A DNA stretch of 64,000 nt, taken from the NCBI RefSeq assembly GCF_030269765.1, contig NZ_BSTX01000003.1:620001-684000 (forward strand). Reading direction: 5' to 3'. The notes beneath the pieces were generated by a model. That model saw only the letters and a list, made by a program, of their open reading frames with translations, was not told the origin of the DNA and did not search any database. Shown in pieces: positions 24,460 through 33,042 of this stretch (position 1 is the stretch's first letter; the number at the start of each line of letters is the position of its first letter). The DNA comes from Actinorhabdospora filicis. GTDB taxonomy: Bacteria > Actinomycetota > Actinomycetes > Mycobacteriales > Micromonosporaceae. The position numbers and the translations under genes were made by a program.

Positions 24460-27012
24460 TTACCAGCCCAGTGCGCTGATCTCCGCCGCTGAGGTCCAGG
24501 GGCCGCGTGCGCCTGCTTCGGTCAGGGCGCGCAGGCGTACGTATCTGGCGGTGGTCGGCCAGGTTCTGGCCGTTTTCACGGTCGCGTCGTCGGTGAAAGT
24601 GCCCGTTGCCGCTGTGGTCCAGGTGGTTCCGTCTTGGCTTAGCGCGATTTCGTATTCGCCTATGCGGCCGTTGGGGCTGCCGTCTTGGCGGGGGGTGTAT
24701 TGGATGGCGGTGACGGTTTTTTGCGCGCCCAGGTCCATGCGGATGTCGTGGGGGAGTGGTGCTGGTCCTGGTGGGGTGCCGCCGGTTGACCATTTGGTGT
24801 GCCAGATGGTCGAGGTGGTGCCGTCGGTGGCGTTGGTGGCGCGGCCGTTTTCCGACGTTGTTTCTTCGCTGTCGGCGGTGACGTTCGCGATGGCCAGCTT
24901 TCCGGAGCCCATGACGGGGTCGGTGAGGCTTGGGGTGCCGTTCTCCATGTGGCCGGCGAAGCGGCGGAGGAAGGCGTCTGCCGTGCCGGTTGCGGTTGCG
25001 GTGAGGTCGTACCAGCCGGAGGTGCCGCCGGTGGTGAAGTAGTCCTCGGTGGACTGTCCGGGTTGGAGTTGGTAGGTCCAGGGGCCGCCGGCGCGGTTGT
25101 TGGGGGTGATGGTGAGGGTGCAGGCCTTCTGGCCCGCGTTGGTCATTTTCAGGTAGACCTTGTTCTCCGCGGGGGCGTGGCGGAGGGTGACTTCGGGGTT
25201 GGCGTTGCCGGTGGTGGTGGCCGTTGATCTGTTGCCGGTGAAGCGGCGGATGAAGCCGTTGGGGCCGGTGACGATGAGGTCGTAGGCGCCGGTGGGGGTT
25301 CCGGCCTGCCAGTAGTCGCTGAGGCTCTTTCCCGCTTCTACGGTGTAGCGCCAGGGGCCGTCGGTGCGGAAGTTGGCGGCGTGGACGTAGAAGTGGGCGG
25401 CGGTGGTGGTGCCGTGGTTGGTGAAGTCGAGCCAGAACTTGTCGCTCGCGACGCGGCCGTGGACGGCGAGGTCGTAGGGGAGGGGGCGGGCGGGTTTGAC
25501 GCCGCTCTCCTGGGTGGGGAGGGCTTGGACGGCCGGGGGTTGGGGGTTGGTGGACATGGGACCGCCGGTGGGGACGGGGGTCGGCAGGGCTGGGTAGGAC
25601 ACGTTGGAGGTGGTGGTGTCCAGGGCGCCGGTGAGGTCGCCGCAGACGGCTCGGCGCCAGGGGGTGATCTGGGGTTCGGCGACGCCGGACCACTTCTCCA
25701 GGAAACGCAGGACGGAGGTGTGGTCGAAGACCTCGGAGCAGACGTTGCCGCCGCGGCTCCAGGGGGAGACCACGAGCATGGGGACGCGGGTGCCCAGGCC
25801 GATGGGGGCGTCCAGGTAGATCTCGTCGGTCGTCGCCACCGTGGACTGGCCGTCCGATGAGGACAGCGGGGGTGCGGGGTTGGGGACGTGGTCGAAGAAG
25901 CCGTCGTTCTCGTCGTAGGTGATGAAGACGACGGTCTTGTTCCACACGTCGGGTTTGGACGCGATGGCGTCGAGGATGCCCTTGGTGAACTCGGCGCCCT
26001 GGTTGGGGCCCCAGTCGGGGTGCTCGGACTTCTTCTCGGGGGCCACGATCCAGGACACGGCGGGGAGGCGGCCGGCGGTGACGTCGGCGGCGAAGGCGGG
26101 GACGGTCTGGTCGGGGCGGACGCGGTGGAGGGCGCGGTCGTAGAGGCTGCGCTCGGCGGGGGTGAGGGTGGCCAGGCCCTGGTCGAGTTTGGCCAGGAGG
26201 GCGTCCTGGTCGGGTTTCGACGCCTTGGCGAGGGCGTAGTAGAAGTACTCCAGTTTGGACTGCCCGGTGTAGGCGAGGGCCTTCTTGCCCACGGCCAGCA
26301 TGGACGCGAAGTAGTCCAGGGAGTTGTCGCCGTAGTTGTCCCACTCCTGGTAGACGCGCCAGGAGCGGCCGGCGGCCTCCAGGCGCTCGGCGTAGGACTT
26401 CCAGGTGTAGCCGGTGTGGCCGGGGTTCTGCCAGGAGTCGTTGCCGATGGCGCGTTTGGTGGTGCCGGGCTCGTAGCCGATCATGCCGCTGAACAGGAAG
26501 AAGCGGTTCGGGTTCGTCGGGCCCATCTCCGAGCAGTGGTAGGCGTCGCAGATGGTGAAGGCGTCGGCGAGCTGGTAGTAGAACGGCAGGGCCGAGCGCA
26601 GGTGCGTGGTCATGGTGCGGACGCCCTTGTTGGGCACCCACTGGTCGTGGCGGCCCTTGTTCCAGGCGTTGTGGCCGTCGCCCCAGCCGTGCGGGGTGCC
26701 CTGCATGAACTGGTCGTCGACGGGATAGGGCAGGACGTATCCGGTGCCGTTCGGCTGGCGGTAGACGGGCTGGCCGCCCGGGAGGGAGATCGCGGCGGGA
26801 TCGCGGAAGCCGCGGACCCCGCGCATCGTGCCGTAGTAGTGGTCGAAGGAGCGGTTCTCCTGCATCAGGATCACCACGTGCTCGATGATGTCGAGGCCAC
26901 CCGTCGGTGCCGGGGCGGCGAGGGCCTCGCGCAGGCTGTCGGGCAGGAGGGCGAACGCGGCCGCCGCGCCCGTGGCGGCGGTCGCGGAGCGGAAGAAGGA
27001 TCGTCTGTCCAT
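24460..27012 (-). CDS. Tat-exported phosphocholine-type phospholipase C with C-terminal F5/8-type domain
   Basis: 850 aa. The twin-arginine signal (MDRRSFFRSA, then a hydrophobic stretch to about 33) predicts folded export. The PF04185 phosphoesterase core starts with VVILMQENRSFDHYYGT and includes TICDAYHCSEMGPTNPNRF and TYDENDGFFDHVP (metal ligands). Two DUF756-type beta repeats lie at about 520-700. The last ~145 residues (NATDGTTSTIWHT, then TPRQDGSPNGRIGEYEI) are an F5/8/discoidin-like domain, extra to the usual ~690-aa enzyme. Substrates are probably phospholipids or other phosphodiesters outside the cell. A PHO-box-like repeat lies upstream. Confidence 0.93.
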   Translation of the reverse strand: MDRRSFFRSATAATGAAAAFALLPDSLREALAAPAPTGGLDIIEHVVILMQENRSFDHYYGTMRGVRGFRDPAAISLPGGQPVYRQPNGTGYVLPYPVDDQFMQGTPHGWGDGHNAWNKGRHDQWVPNKGVRTMTTHLRSALPFYYQLADAFTICDAYHCSEMGPTNPNRFFLFSGMIGYEPGTTKRAIGNDSWQNPGHTGYTWKSYAERLEAAGRSWRVYQEWDNYGDNSLDYFASMLAVGKKALAYTGQSKLEYFYYALAKASKPDQDALLAKLDQGLATLTPAERSLYDRALHRVRPDQTVPAFAADVTAGRLPAVSWIVAPEKKSEHPDWGPNQGAEFTKGILDAIASKPDVWNKTVVFITYDENDGFFDHVPNPAPPLSSSDGQSTVATTDEIYLDAPIGLGTRVPMLVVSPWSRGGNVCSEVFDHTSVLRFLEKWSGVAEPQITPWRRAVCGDLTGALDTTTSNVSYPALPTPVPTGGPMSTNPQPPAVQALPTQESGVKPARPLPYDLAVHGRVASDKFWLDFTNHGTTTAAHFYVHAANFRTDGPWRYTVEAGKSLSDYWQAGTPTGAYDLIVTGPNGFIRRFTGNRSTATTTGNANPEVTLRHAPAENKVYLKMTNAGQKACTLTITPNNRAGGPWTYQLQPGQSTEDYFTTGGTSGWYDLTATATGTADAFLRRFAGHMENGTPSLTDPVMGSGKLAIANVTADSEETTSENGRATNATDGTTSTIWHTKWSTGGTPPGPAPLPHDIRMDLGAQKTVTAIQYTPRQDGSPNGRIGEYEIALSQDGTTWTTAATGTFTDDATVKTARTWPTTARYVRLRALTEAGARGPWTSAAEISALGW

Positions 27013-27102
27013 GATGGCCTTCGAGGTGAGGGTGCCGGGACACGCCGGATCTGTTGAAGCTTGTTGCCTTTACTGTTCGATCCTGGCGTTGGACGACATT
27101 TT

Positions 27103-27120
27103 GGTGGAGTTCCGGTGAAC
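27103..27120 (-). promoter_or_regulatory. PHO-box-like direct repeat upstream of the phospholipase gene
   Basis: On the minus strand GTTCACC-GGAA-CTCCACC: two 7-nt elements 11 nt apart, the spacing of PhoP direct repeats in actinobacteria, 91 nt before the phospholipase start. The first element is a perfect match, the second is partial. Phosphate control would suit a secreted phosphoesterase. Pattern match only. Confidence 0.35.
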
Positions 27121-27226
27121 CGCGCAAGAGTCACCGGATGAAATCCCTCGGTGATCACCGCACCCGTCCCGGGCGTGGAAACGGCCGCTGGGTACGGTTC
27201 CCCCGACCACCCCTCAAGGAGCGGCT

Positions 27227-29140
27227 TTGTACGAGATCCTGGGCTCTCTGTTCGCCTTCGCCATCGTCGGCGTGTTCATGATGGCCGCCGGGCGGCTCAT
27301 GGGCCTGCGCGTCGGACCCGTGCGGGCCGGGGCTTCGGCGTTCGTCGGCCTGGCCGTCGCCGGGGTCACCGTGGGGCCGCTGCTGGAGCAGAACCGGGTC
27401 ACCGCGTTCTGGATGTTCGCGGGGACCGCGCTGATCGCCACGCTCATCGTCATGGCGCTGCTGGAGGTGGTGCGGCTGCGGCCGTCGGTCCTCATCTCCT
27501 GGTGGGGCGCGATGCGGCGGCGCGTGCGGCGGGCGCGGCGGTACTCCACGATCACCGCGATCGGCGTCCGGCACGGCCTCGGCGGATACCTGAGCGGACG
27601 CCGCAGGCCCGGCGGCTCCAACGTCGCCCTGGCCCGCTCGCTGCGGGCGGCGCTGGAGGACGGCGGGGTCACCTTCGTCAAGCTCGGCCAGGTCCTGTCC
27701 ACCCGCCGCGACCTGTTCGGCCCGGCGGTGATCAACGAGCTGACCCGCCTCCAGGACAGCGTGGAGCCCGTCCCGTGGCAGCGGGTGGAGCTGCTGCTCG
27801 CCGAGGAGCTGGGCGCGCCCGTCGGCGAGGTCTTCGCCGAATTCGACCACGAGCCGATCGCCGCCGCCTCCATCGCGCAGGTCTACCGGGCGACCCTCCA
27901 CACTGGAGAGTCGGTGGTGGTGAAGGTGCAGCGGCCCGGCATCGGGCCGGTCGTGGAACGCGACCTGGACATCGTGGCGCGGCTGTCGCGGACCCTGCAC
28001 CAGCGCGCCGAATGGGCCCGCAACATCGGCCTGCGCGACCTCGCCGACGGCTTCAGCGAGGCCCTGCGCGAGGAACTGGACTTCCGCATCGAGGCCCGCA
28101 ACCTGGCCGCCGTCCGCGCCGCCGCCGGCGACGACGGCGAGATCGTGCTGCCCGAGGTCCACGAGGACTTCTCCAGCCGCCGCGTGCTGGTCATGGAGCG
28201 CCTCACCGGCGTCCCGATCGGCTCGGCGAAGGCCGCCGAGGCCGTGGCGGGCACCGACCGGGCCGCGCTGGCCCGCACGCTCCTGCACACCCTGTTGCGG
28301 CAGGTCCTCATCGACGGCGTCTTCCACGCCGACCCGCACCCGGGCAACATCATGCTGCTGGACGGCAACCGCCTCGGGCTCATCGACTTCGGCTCCGTCG
28401 GCCGCATCGACGCCGGACTCCAGGCCGCCCTCCAGACGCTCCTGCTCGCCATCGACCGGCGCGATCCCGCCGGGCTGCGCGACGGCCTCATCGAGATCAT
28501 GGAACGTTCCGACAGCGTCGACGGCGACCGCCTCGAACGCGCCCTCGGCCGCTTCATGGCCCGCCACCTCACCGCCGGGCAGGTTCCCGACGCGGGCATG
28601 TTCACCGACCTGTTCAAGCTCGTCTCCGCCCACGGGATCGCCATTCCCCGCGAGATCGCCGCCGCCTTCCGGGCACTGGCCACAGTGGAGGGAACCCTCT
28701 CCGACCTCGCGCCCGGCTTCCACATCGTCGACGAGGCCCGCGCCTTCGCCTCCGCCCAGGTCACCGCCGGACTCGGCGCCGGCGGGCTGGAGGACGCCCT
28801 CATGCGCGAGCTCGTCCCGCTCATGCCCGTCCTGCGCCGCCTGCCCCGCCGCGCCGAGCGCATCAGCGCCGCCCTCGAACGCGGCCAGCTCTCGGTCAAC
28901 GTCCGCCTCTTCGCCGACGCCCGCGACCGCAAGACCTTCGCCGGCTACCTCGGGCAGGCGCTGCTGACCATCCTCGGCGCCACCACCGGCATCATGTCGG
29001 TGATGCTGCTGAGCAACGACGACGGACCGCAGATCGCGCCCCAGGTGAGCGTCTTCCAGATGTTCGGTTTCCTGGTCCTGCTGGTCAGCATCACCATCAT
29101 CGTCCGCGTCCTTGTCGGGATCTTCCGCCACAGGCCATGA
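27227..29140 (+). CDS. ABC1/UbiB (AarF) family membrane-bound atypical kinase
   Basis: 637 aa. Two or three N-terminal and two C-terminal membrane segments flank the ADCK/UbiB kinase-like domain: FVKLGQVLSTRRD (KxGQ), AAASIAQVYRATL, VVVKVQRPG (ATP lysine), FHADPHPGNI and LIDFGSVG. UbiB proteins support quinone or isoprenoid lipid metabolism through ATPase activity; the target here is unknown. TTG start with AAGGAG 3-8 nt upstream. It overlaps the next gene by 4 nt. Confidence 0.92.
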   Translation: MYEILGSLFAFAIVGVFMMAAGRLMGLRVGPVRAGASAFVGLAVAGVTVGPLLEQNRVTAFWMFAGTALIATLIVMALLEVVRLRPSVLISWWGAMRRRVRRARRYSTITAIGVRHGLGGYLSGRRRPGGSNVALARSLRAALEDGGVTFVKLGQVLSTRRDLFGPAVINELTRLQDSVEPVPWQRVELLLAEELGAPVGEVFAEFDHEPIAAASIAQVYRATLHTGESVVVKVQRPGIGPVVERDLDIVARLSRTLHQRAEWARNIGLRDLADGFSEALREELDFRIEARNLAAVRAAAGDDGEIVLPEVHEDFSSRRVLVMERLTGVPIGSAKAAEAVAGTDRAALARTLLHTLLRQVLIDGVFHADPHPGNIMLLDGNRLGLIDFGSVGRIDAGLQAALQTLLLAIDRRDPAGLRDGLIEIMERSDSVDGDRLERALGRFMARHLTAGQVPDAGMFTDLFKLVSAHGIAIPREIAAAFRALATVEGTLSDLAPGFHIVDEARAFASAQVTAGLGAGGLEDALMRELVPLMPVLRRLPRRAERISAALERGQLSVNVRLFADARDRKTFAGYLGQALLTILGATTGIMSVMLLSNDDGPQIAPQVSVFQMFGFLVLLVSITIIVRVLVGIFRHRP

Positions 29141-29952
29141 TGGGCGGCATGACCGTCCTCCACGGCCGGCGCCCGGACGAGGGCCCGGCGCCGCACCTCG
29201 GTCCACATCGGACCATCGCGGTCCTCTCCGACGTCCACGCCAACGTGCCCGCGCTGACCGCCGTGCTCGCCGAGCCCGAGGTCGCCGCCGCCGACCGGAT
29301 CGTCTTCCTCGGCGACCTCACCTGGGGACCCGAGCCCCACGAGACGATCGCGATGGTCCGCGCCCTCGGCGAGCGCGCGACCTGCGTCCGCGGCAACGCC
29401 GACCGCGCCGTGCTGGACTACGCGCGCACCGACCGCGTGCCCGAACGCCCGCGCGACACCTGGATGCCCGCCCGCCACACCGCGGCCGACCTGGACTTCG
29501 TGGCCGCCTTCCACTTCACCGTCGTGGCCGAGATCGACGGGCTGGGCGCGGTCCGCTTCTGCCACGGCTCGCCGCGCTCCGACACCGAGGCCATCACCCC
29601 GGCCACCGCCGAGGAGCGCTTCGTGACGCTCATGGCGGGCGTGCCCGAGGCGATCCTGGTCTCCGGGCACACCCACCTCCAGTTCGACCGGGCCGTCGGG
29701 ACGGACTGGCGCAGTGTGAACCCCGGCAGCGTCGGCCTGCCCTTCCACGACGGCGAACCCGGCGTGGCGATGTGGGCGCTGCTCGGCCCCGGCGTCCACT
29801 TGCGACGGACCGCCTACGACGCCGCCGAGGCCGTCGAACGCGCCTACGCCGCCGCCGACCCCTCAGCCGACCGCATGAAGGAGCTGCTGCTGACCCCGCC
29901 GACGGTCGCCGAGATCGTCGCCCACGCCGAGGCGCGCGTCTTCAGCGACTGA
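29137..29952 (+). CDS. Calcineurin-like metallophosphoesterase (YfcE/MJ0936 type)
   Basis: 271 aa from ATG 29137 (ATG 29140 and 29149 also in frame). Two-metal motifs in order: LSDVHANVPAL, FLGDLTWGP, RGNAD, CHGSP and SGHTHLQFD, then NPGSVGLPF. It hydrolyses phosphomonoesters or diesters; the true substrate is unknown. The ATGA overlap couples it to the UbiB-like gene. Its 3' end overlaps the end of the convergent Clp-caspase gene by 11 bp. Confidence 0.92.
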   Translation: MMGGMTVLHGRRPDEGPAPHLGPHRTIAVLSDVHANVPALTAVLAEPEVAAADRIVFLGDLTWGPEPHETIAMVRALGERATCVRGNADRAVLDYARTDRVPERPRDTWMPARHTAADLDFVAAFHFTVVAEIDGLGAVRFCHGSPRSDTEAITPATAEERFVTLMAGVPEAILVSGHTHLQFDRAVGTDWRSVNPGSVGLPFHDGEPGVAMWALLGPGVHLRRTAYDAAEAVERAYAAADPSADRMKELLLTPPTVAEIVAHAEARVFSD

Positions 29953-32143
29953 CCGCCCGGTACCGGCGGTTGCGGACCAGGCCGAGCTCGCCGATGGTGT
30001 TGGTATTGCGCTGCTGCGGGTCCTGCTGGCTGGCGCGGGCCCGCACGAGCTCGGTGAGGCGGGCGAACTCGCGGACCGGGTGGATGAACTCCGCGGGGGA
30101 GTCCACGCCCTCGGTGAACAGCTCCAGCAGCGCGCCGGTGAAGGCGGTGTGGGTCTCGCCGGGCGGGGCGAGCGCGGGCTGGGTCGCCGCCGAGGCGGTG
30201 AGGATGTAGGTGCCGCCGATGTCGGGTGTCCTGATCGGACCGTCGCCGGGGCCCATCGTGCCGTCGAGCGCGCGGCCGGAGAAGCAGCAGTCCAGGACCA
30301 GGATCTTGTTGCGGGCCGGGCCGCTCTCCAGGTGCCTGCCGACGGTGGCGTAGGGCAGCGCGGTGTCGGCGGGGTCGAGGCTCTCGGCGTCGCGGACGCC
30401 CAGGTACAGCGCGGGTGTGTACGGGTCGGCGAGGCCGTGCCCGGCGAAGTACAGCAGGAAGGTGTCGGTGGCGATCGCCGACAGTTCCTTGAGTTTGGCG
30501 CGGAACTCGTGCCGGGACGGGTTCAGCAGCGTGGTCACCCGGCTGGGGTCGAAGCCGCCGTGCTCGGGATGCGCCAGGACCTCGCCCAGGCCGGTCAGGT
30601 TGGCCGCGACCGACTCCAGCGGTTCCAGCGCGGGATCGTCGTAGTGGGCGGTGCCGACCAGGAGCGCGTAGGACTCGGTGCGCACCGGCAGGCGGTCGCG
30701 GCTGGGTGCGGGCGGCGCGGCGGGCGCGGCCTCGCCGGGCAGCCGCAGCCCGGCGATGTCGCGGGACAGCTCGTGCGCGAGGGCGGCCCGCACGACCTCG
30801 GGCGTCACCGTCTCGATGCGGCCGGTGGCCACCATCGGCGCGACCTCGGCGCAGGCGATGGACAGCAGCTCGATGGACTTGGCCGGCTGGAAGCGGTCGG
30901 TGACATGGCGATCGGCCAGGACGACGGCCGCCTCCAGGGTCTCCGGCGGGATGTGGACCTTGTAGCGGCGGGCGAAGTCGGGGACGCGGGCGCGCACGAT
31001 GTCGGTGGTGCGCTCGATGGTGGGCTCGACGACCTGGACGGTGCCGAACAGGTTGCGGGTCAGGGCCGCCTTGGCGGTCTCGTACTCGTCGGGGGTGAGG
31101 ATGAGGGCGACCTGGAGGGCGCCGGATTCCATGAGCGCCCACAGGTGCGCGGTGACGCTGCCGGGGCGGCGGGGATTGGCGAAGTCGAGGTAGACCGGGG
31201 CGTCGGAGATCGCCAGCAGCGCGCGCTTGCCGCTCAGGTCGGTGAGGATCCGCCTCAGCTCGCGGTAGAAGGCGTCCCCGCCGTAGGTCTCCCGCGCGAT
31301 GGCCGCCCAGTCGAGGTGGCGGATCACGGTGTCCTGGAGCGGGTTGGCCACCCGCCGCTCCTCGACGCGCCGCGCGAGTCCCTTGAGGACGGACATGGCG
31401 TCCATCCCGGGCCGGGCCAGCAGAACGGCGTTGCTGGCGTGGGCGCGGATCAGGACGCGGTACAGGCGCTCGACCTCGTCCTCGGCGGCCATCGCGTCCG
31501 CACCGGTGACGGGTGTGAGGAAGCGGCCGATCCAGGTGGGCGGGACCGACACGGCCCGGGCCTGCTCCTCGCCCATCCAGTCCATCGGCGTGGTGCCGGT
31601 CGGGCTCGCGGGCTCGGTGGTCGTCGGCCAGGCGGTGACGTCGGCCTCCTCGTAGGACTCGGTCACCGAGGACTCGTTCCGCAGCGGGCTGAGGACGTCC
31701 GGCGGCACGATCGGGCGGGGCAGCGCGGCGAGCGCGACCCGGCGCATTCCATCCTGGTCGTGGCCGAGATGGTCGAGGGCGTACATCGCCCGGCCCTGCC
31801 AGTGCCGCACGAGCGCCAGCAGCAGGTGCGAGGAATCCACCTGTGGCGAGCCCAGGGCGACCGCCTCGCTCTCGGCGAGGCTCAGGACCTTGGCCAGGTT
31901 GGCCGTGTACTGGCCCCGGCGGGAGCCGTACTCGAAGCGCTGAAGCTCCGTGCGCAGGACGTGCTCGACCTTCAGGTGGGTGATGTCCCGCTCGGCGAGC
32001 GCGCGGGCGACGCTCCGCCAGGGCTCGCTGCCACCGGGGTCCAGCAGGGCGAGGAGGAGGTGCTCGGTGCCGATGTGGTCGTCGGTCCGCGCTTTGTGCT
32101 GCGCCGAGAGTTTGACCAGTTTCGCCTCGGCCGAATCCTCCAC
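29942..32143 (-). CDS. Clp N-domain / inactive ClpB-like AAA / caspase-like protease fusion
   Basis: 733 aa, starting at GTG 32141-32143 (AGGGGA just before; 8 nt after the upstream stop). Residues 1-141 carry two Clp repeat motifs (HIGTEHLLLALLD and QVDSSHLLLALVRH). About 205-460 aligns with the first AAA domain of ClpB/ClpC (TDRFQPAKSIELL and LTPDEYETAKAAL are recognisable). The Walker A slot reads ARPGMDAM (Lys and Thr lost) and the Walker B slot LLAISDAP, so no ATPase activity is expected. Residues 490-700 are a caspase-like domain with the His of YFAGHG (H569) and the Cys of LDCCFSG (C620) intact. A cytosolic, substrate-binding protease is inferred, perhaps a stress or conflict effector. 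Confidence 0.85.
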   Translation of the reverse strand: MEDSAEAKLVKLSAQHKARTDDHIGTEHLLLALLDPGGSEPWRSVARALAERDITHLKVEHVLRTELQRFEYGSRRGQYTANLAKVLSLAESEAVALGSPQVDSSHLLLALVRHWQGRAMYALDHLGHDQDGMRRVALAALPRPIVPPDVLSPLRNESSVTESYEEADVTAWPTTTEPASPTGTTPMDWMGEEQARAVSVPPTWIGRFLTPVTGADAMAAEDEVERLYRVLIRAHASNAVLLARPGMDAMSVLKGLARRVEERRVANPLQDTVIRHLDWAAIARETYGGDAFYRELRRILTDLSGKRALLAISDAPVYLDFANPRRPGSVTAHLWALMESGALQVALILTPDEYETAKAALTRNLFGTVQVVEPTIERTTDIVRARVPDFARRYKVHIPPETLEAAVVLADRHVTDRFQPAKSIELLSIACAEVAPMVATGRIETVTPEVVRAALAHELSRDIAGLRLPGEAAPAAPPAPSRDRLPVRTESYALLVGTAHYDDPALEPLESVAANLTGLGEVLAHPEHGGFDPSRVTTLLNPSRHEFRAKLKELSAIATDTFLLYFAGHGLADPYTPALYLGVRDAESLDPADTALPYATVGRHLESGPARNKILVLDCCFSGRALDGTMGPGDGPIRTPDIGGTYILTASAATQPALAPPGETHTAFTGALLELFTEGVDSPAEFIHPVREFARLTELVRARASQQDPQQRNTNTIGELGLVRNRRYRAVSR

Positions 32144-32151
32144 GCGGTCCC

Positions 32152-33033
32152 CTATCTCCCCAGTGCCCACCTCACCGTATCGGTCACCGACGCGTGCGAC
32201 CACACGTAGCCCGCCTCCGTCAGCACCCTCGGCTTGACCAGCGCGCCCCGCAGCAGCTCCACCGCCGCCTCGCCCACCACCGCGCGCAGCGCGAAGCCCG
32301 GCACCACCCACGGCGTGGGCCGTCCCAGCGCGTTCCCGAGAGCCTTGATGAGGTCGGCGTTGGTCGCCGGGGTCGGGCCGACGAGGTTCACCGGACCGGC
32401 GATCTCACCCGCCAGCAGCATGAGGGTGGCGTCCACCCAGTCGCGCTCGGAGATCCAGGAGAACCACTGCCGTCCGCTCCCGAAGCGCCCGCCGAGCCCG
32501 AATTTCACCACCGGCACGAGCCGCTTCAGGATCGCCGAGCCGGGCCCGAGGGTCAGGCCCGTGCGCAGCAGGACGACGCGCGCCCCGGCGGCGCTCGCCG
32601 GTTCGGTGGCGGCCTCCCAGGTCTTGCAGGTGAGGCCGAGGAAGTCGCCGGAGGGCGGCGCCGATTCGTCCACTTCGGAGTCGGAGCCGCCGTAGTAGCC
32701 GACCGCGGATCCGTTCAGCAGCACCGGGACGCCCGCCGCGGCCACGGCCTCGGCGATGGTGCGGGTCGGTTCGACGCGGGAGGCGCGGATGAGTCCCTTG
32801 TAGGCGGGCGACCAGCGGTGGTCGCCGACTCCGGCGCCGCACAGGTTGACCACGGCGTCGGCGCCGGACAGGGCGGCCGGGTCGAGCGGCCCGCGGTAAG
32901 GGTCCCAGCGGATCTCTTCGGGCGCGGCGGGTTCGCGGCGGACGAGGCGGGCGACGTCGTGCCCGTCGCCGCGCAGCCGGGCGGTGAGGGCCGTGCCGAG
33001 GTGACCGGAGGAACCGGCGATGACGATCCGCAT
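32152..33033 (-). CDS. TIGR01777 family SDR (NAD-dependent epimerase-like)
   Basis: 293 aa extended short-chain dehydrogenase. Starts MRIVIAGSSGHLGTAL (GxxGxxG nucleotide loop), then AVVNLCGAGVGDHRWSPAYK and SAVGYYGGSDSEVDE, all typical of the TIGR01777/SDR39U family. The reaction is unknown for the family. It lies 8 nt upstream of the Clp-caspase gene and 9 nt downstream of corA, so all three are probably one leftward transcript. Confidence 0.9.
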   Translation of the reverse strand: MRIVIAGSSGHLGTALTARLRGDGHDVARLVRREPAAPEEIRWDPYRGPLDPAALSGADAVVNLCGAGVGDHRWSPAYKGLIRASRVEPTRTIAEAVAAAGVPVLLNGSAVGYYGGSDSEVDESAPPSGDFLGLTCKTWEAATEPASAAGARVVLLRTGLTLGPGSAILKRLVPVVKFGLGGRFGSGRQWFSWISERDWVDATLMLLAGEIAGPVNLVGPTPATNADLIKALGNALGRPTPWVVPGFALRAVVGEAAVELLRGALVKPRVLTEAGYVWSHASVTDTVRWALGR

Positions 33034-33042
33034 CCGCCCAGG

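Noticed and set aside
27151..29952. 933-codon frame joining the AarF region to the metallophosphoesterase
   Set aside because: The first 660 codons are Arg-rich shadow of the AarF-like gene; the phosphoesterase has its own ATG at 29137.
30080..32209. 709-codon + strand frame opposite the Clp/caspase gene
   Set aside because: Antisense shadow; no motif. The minus strand has Clp and caspase signatures.
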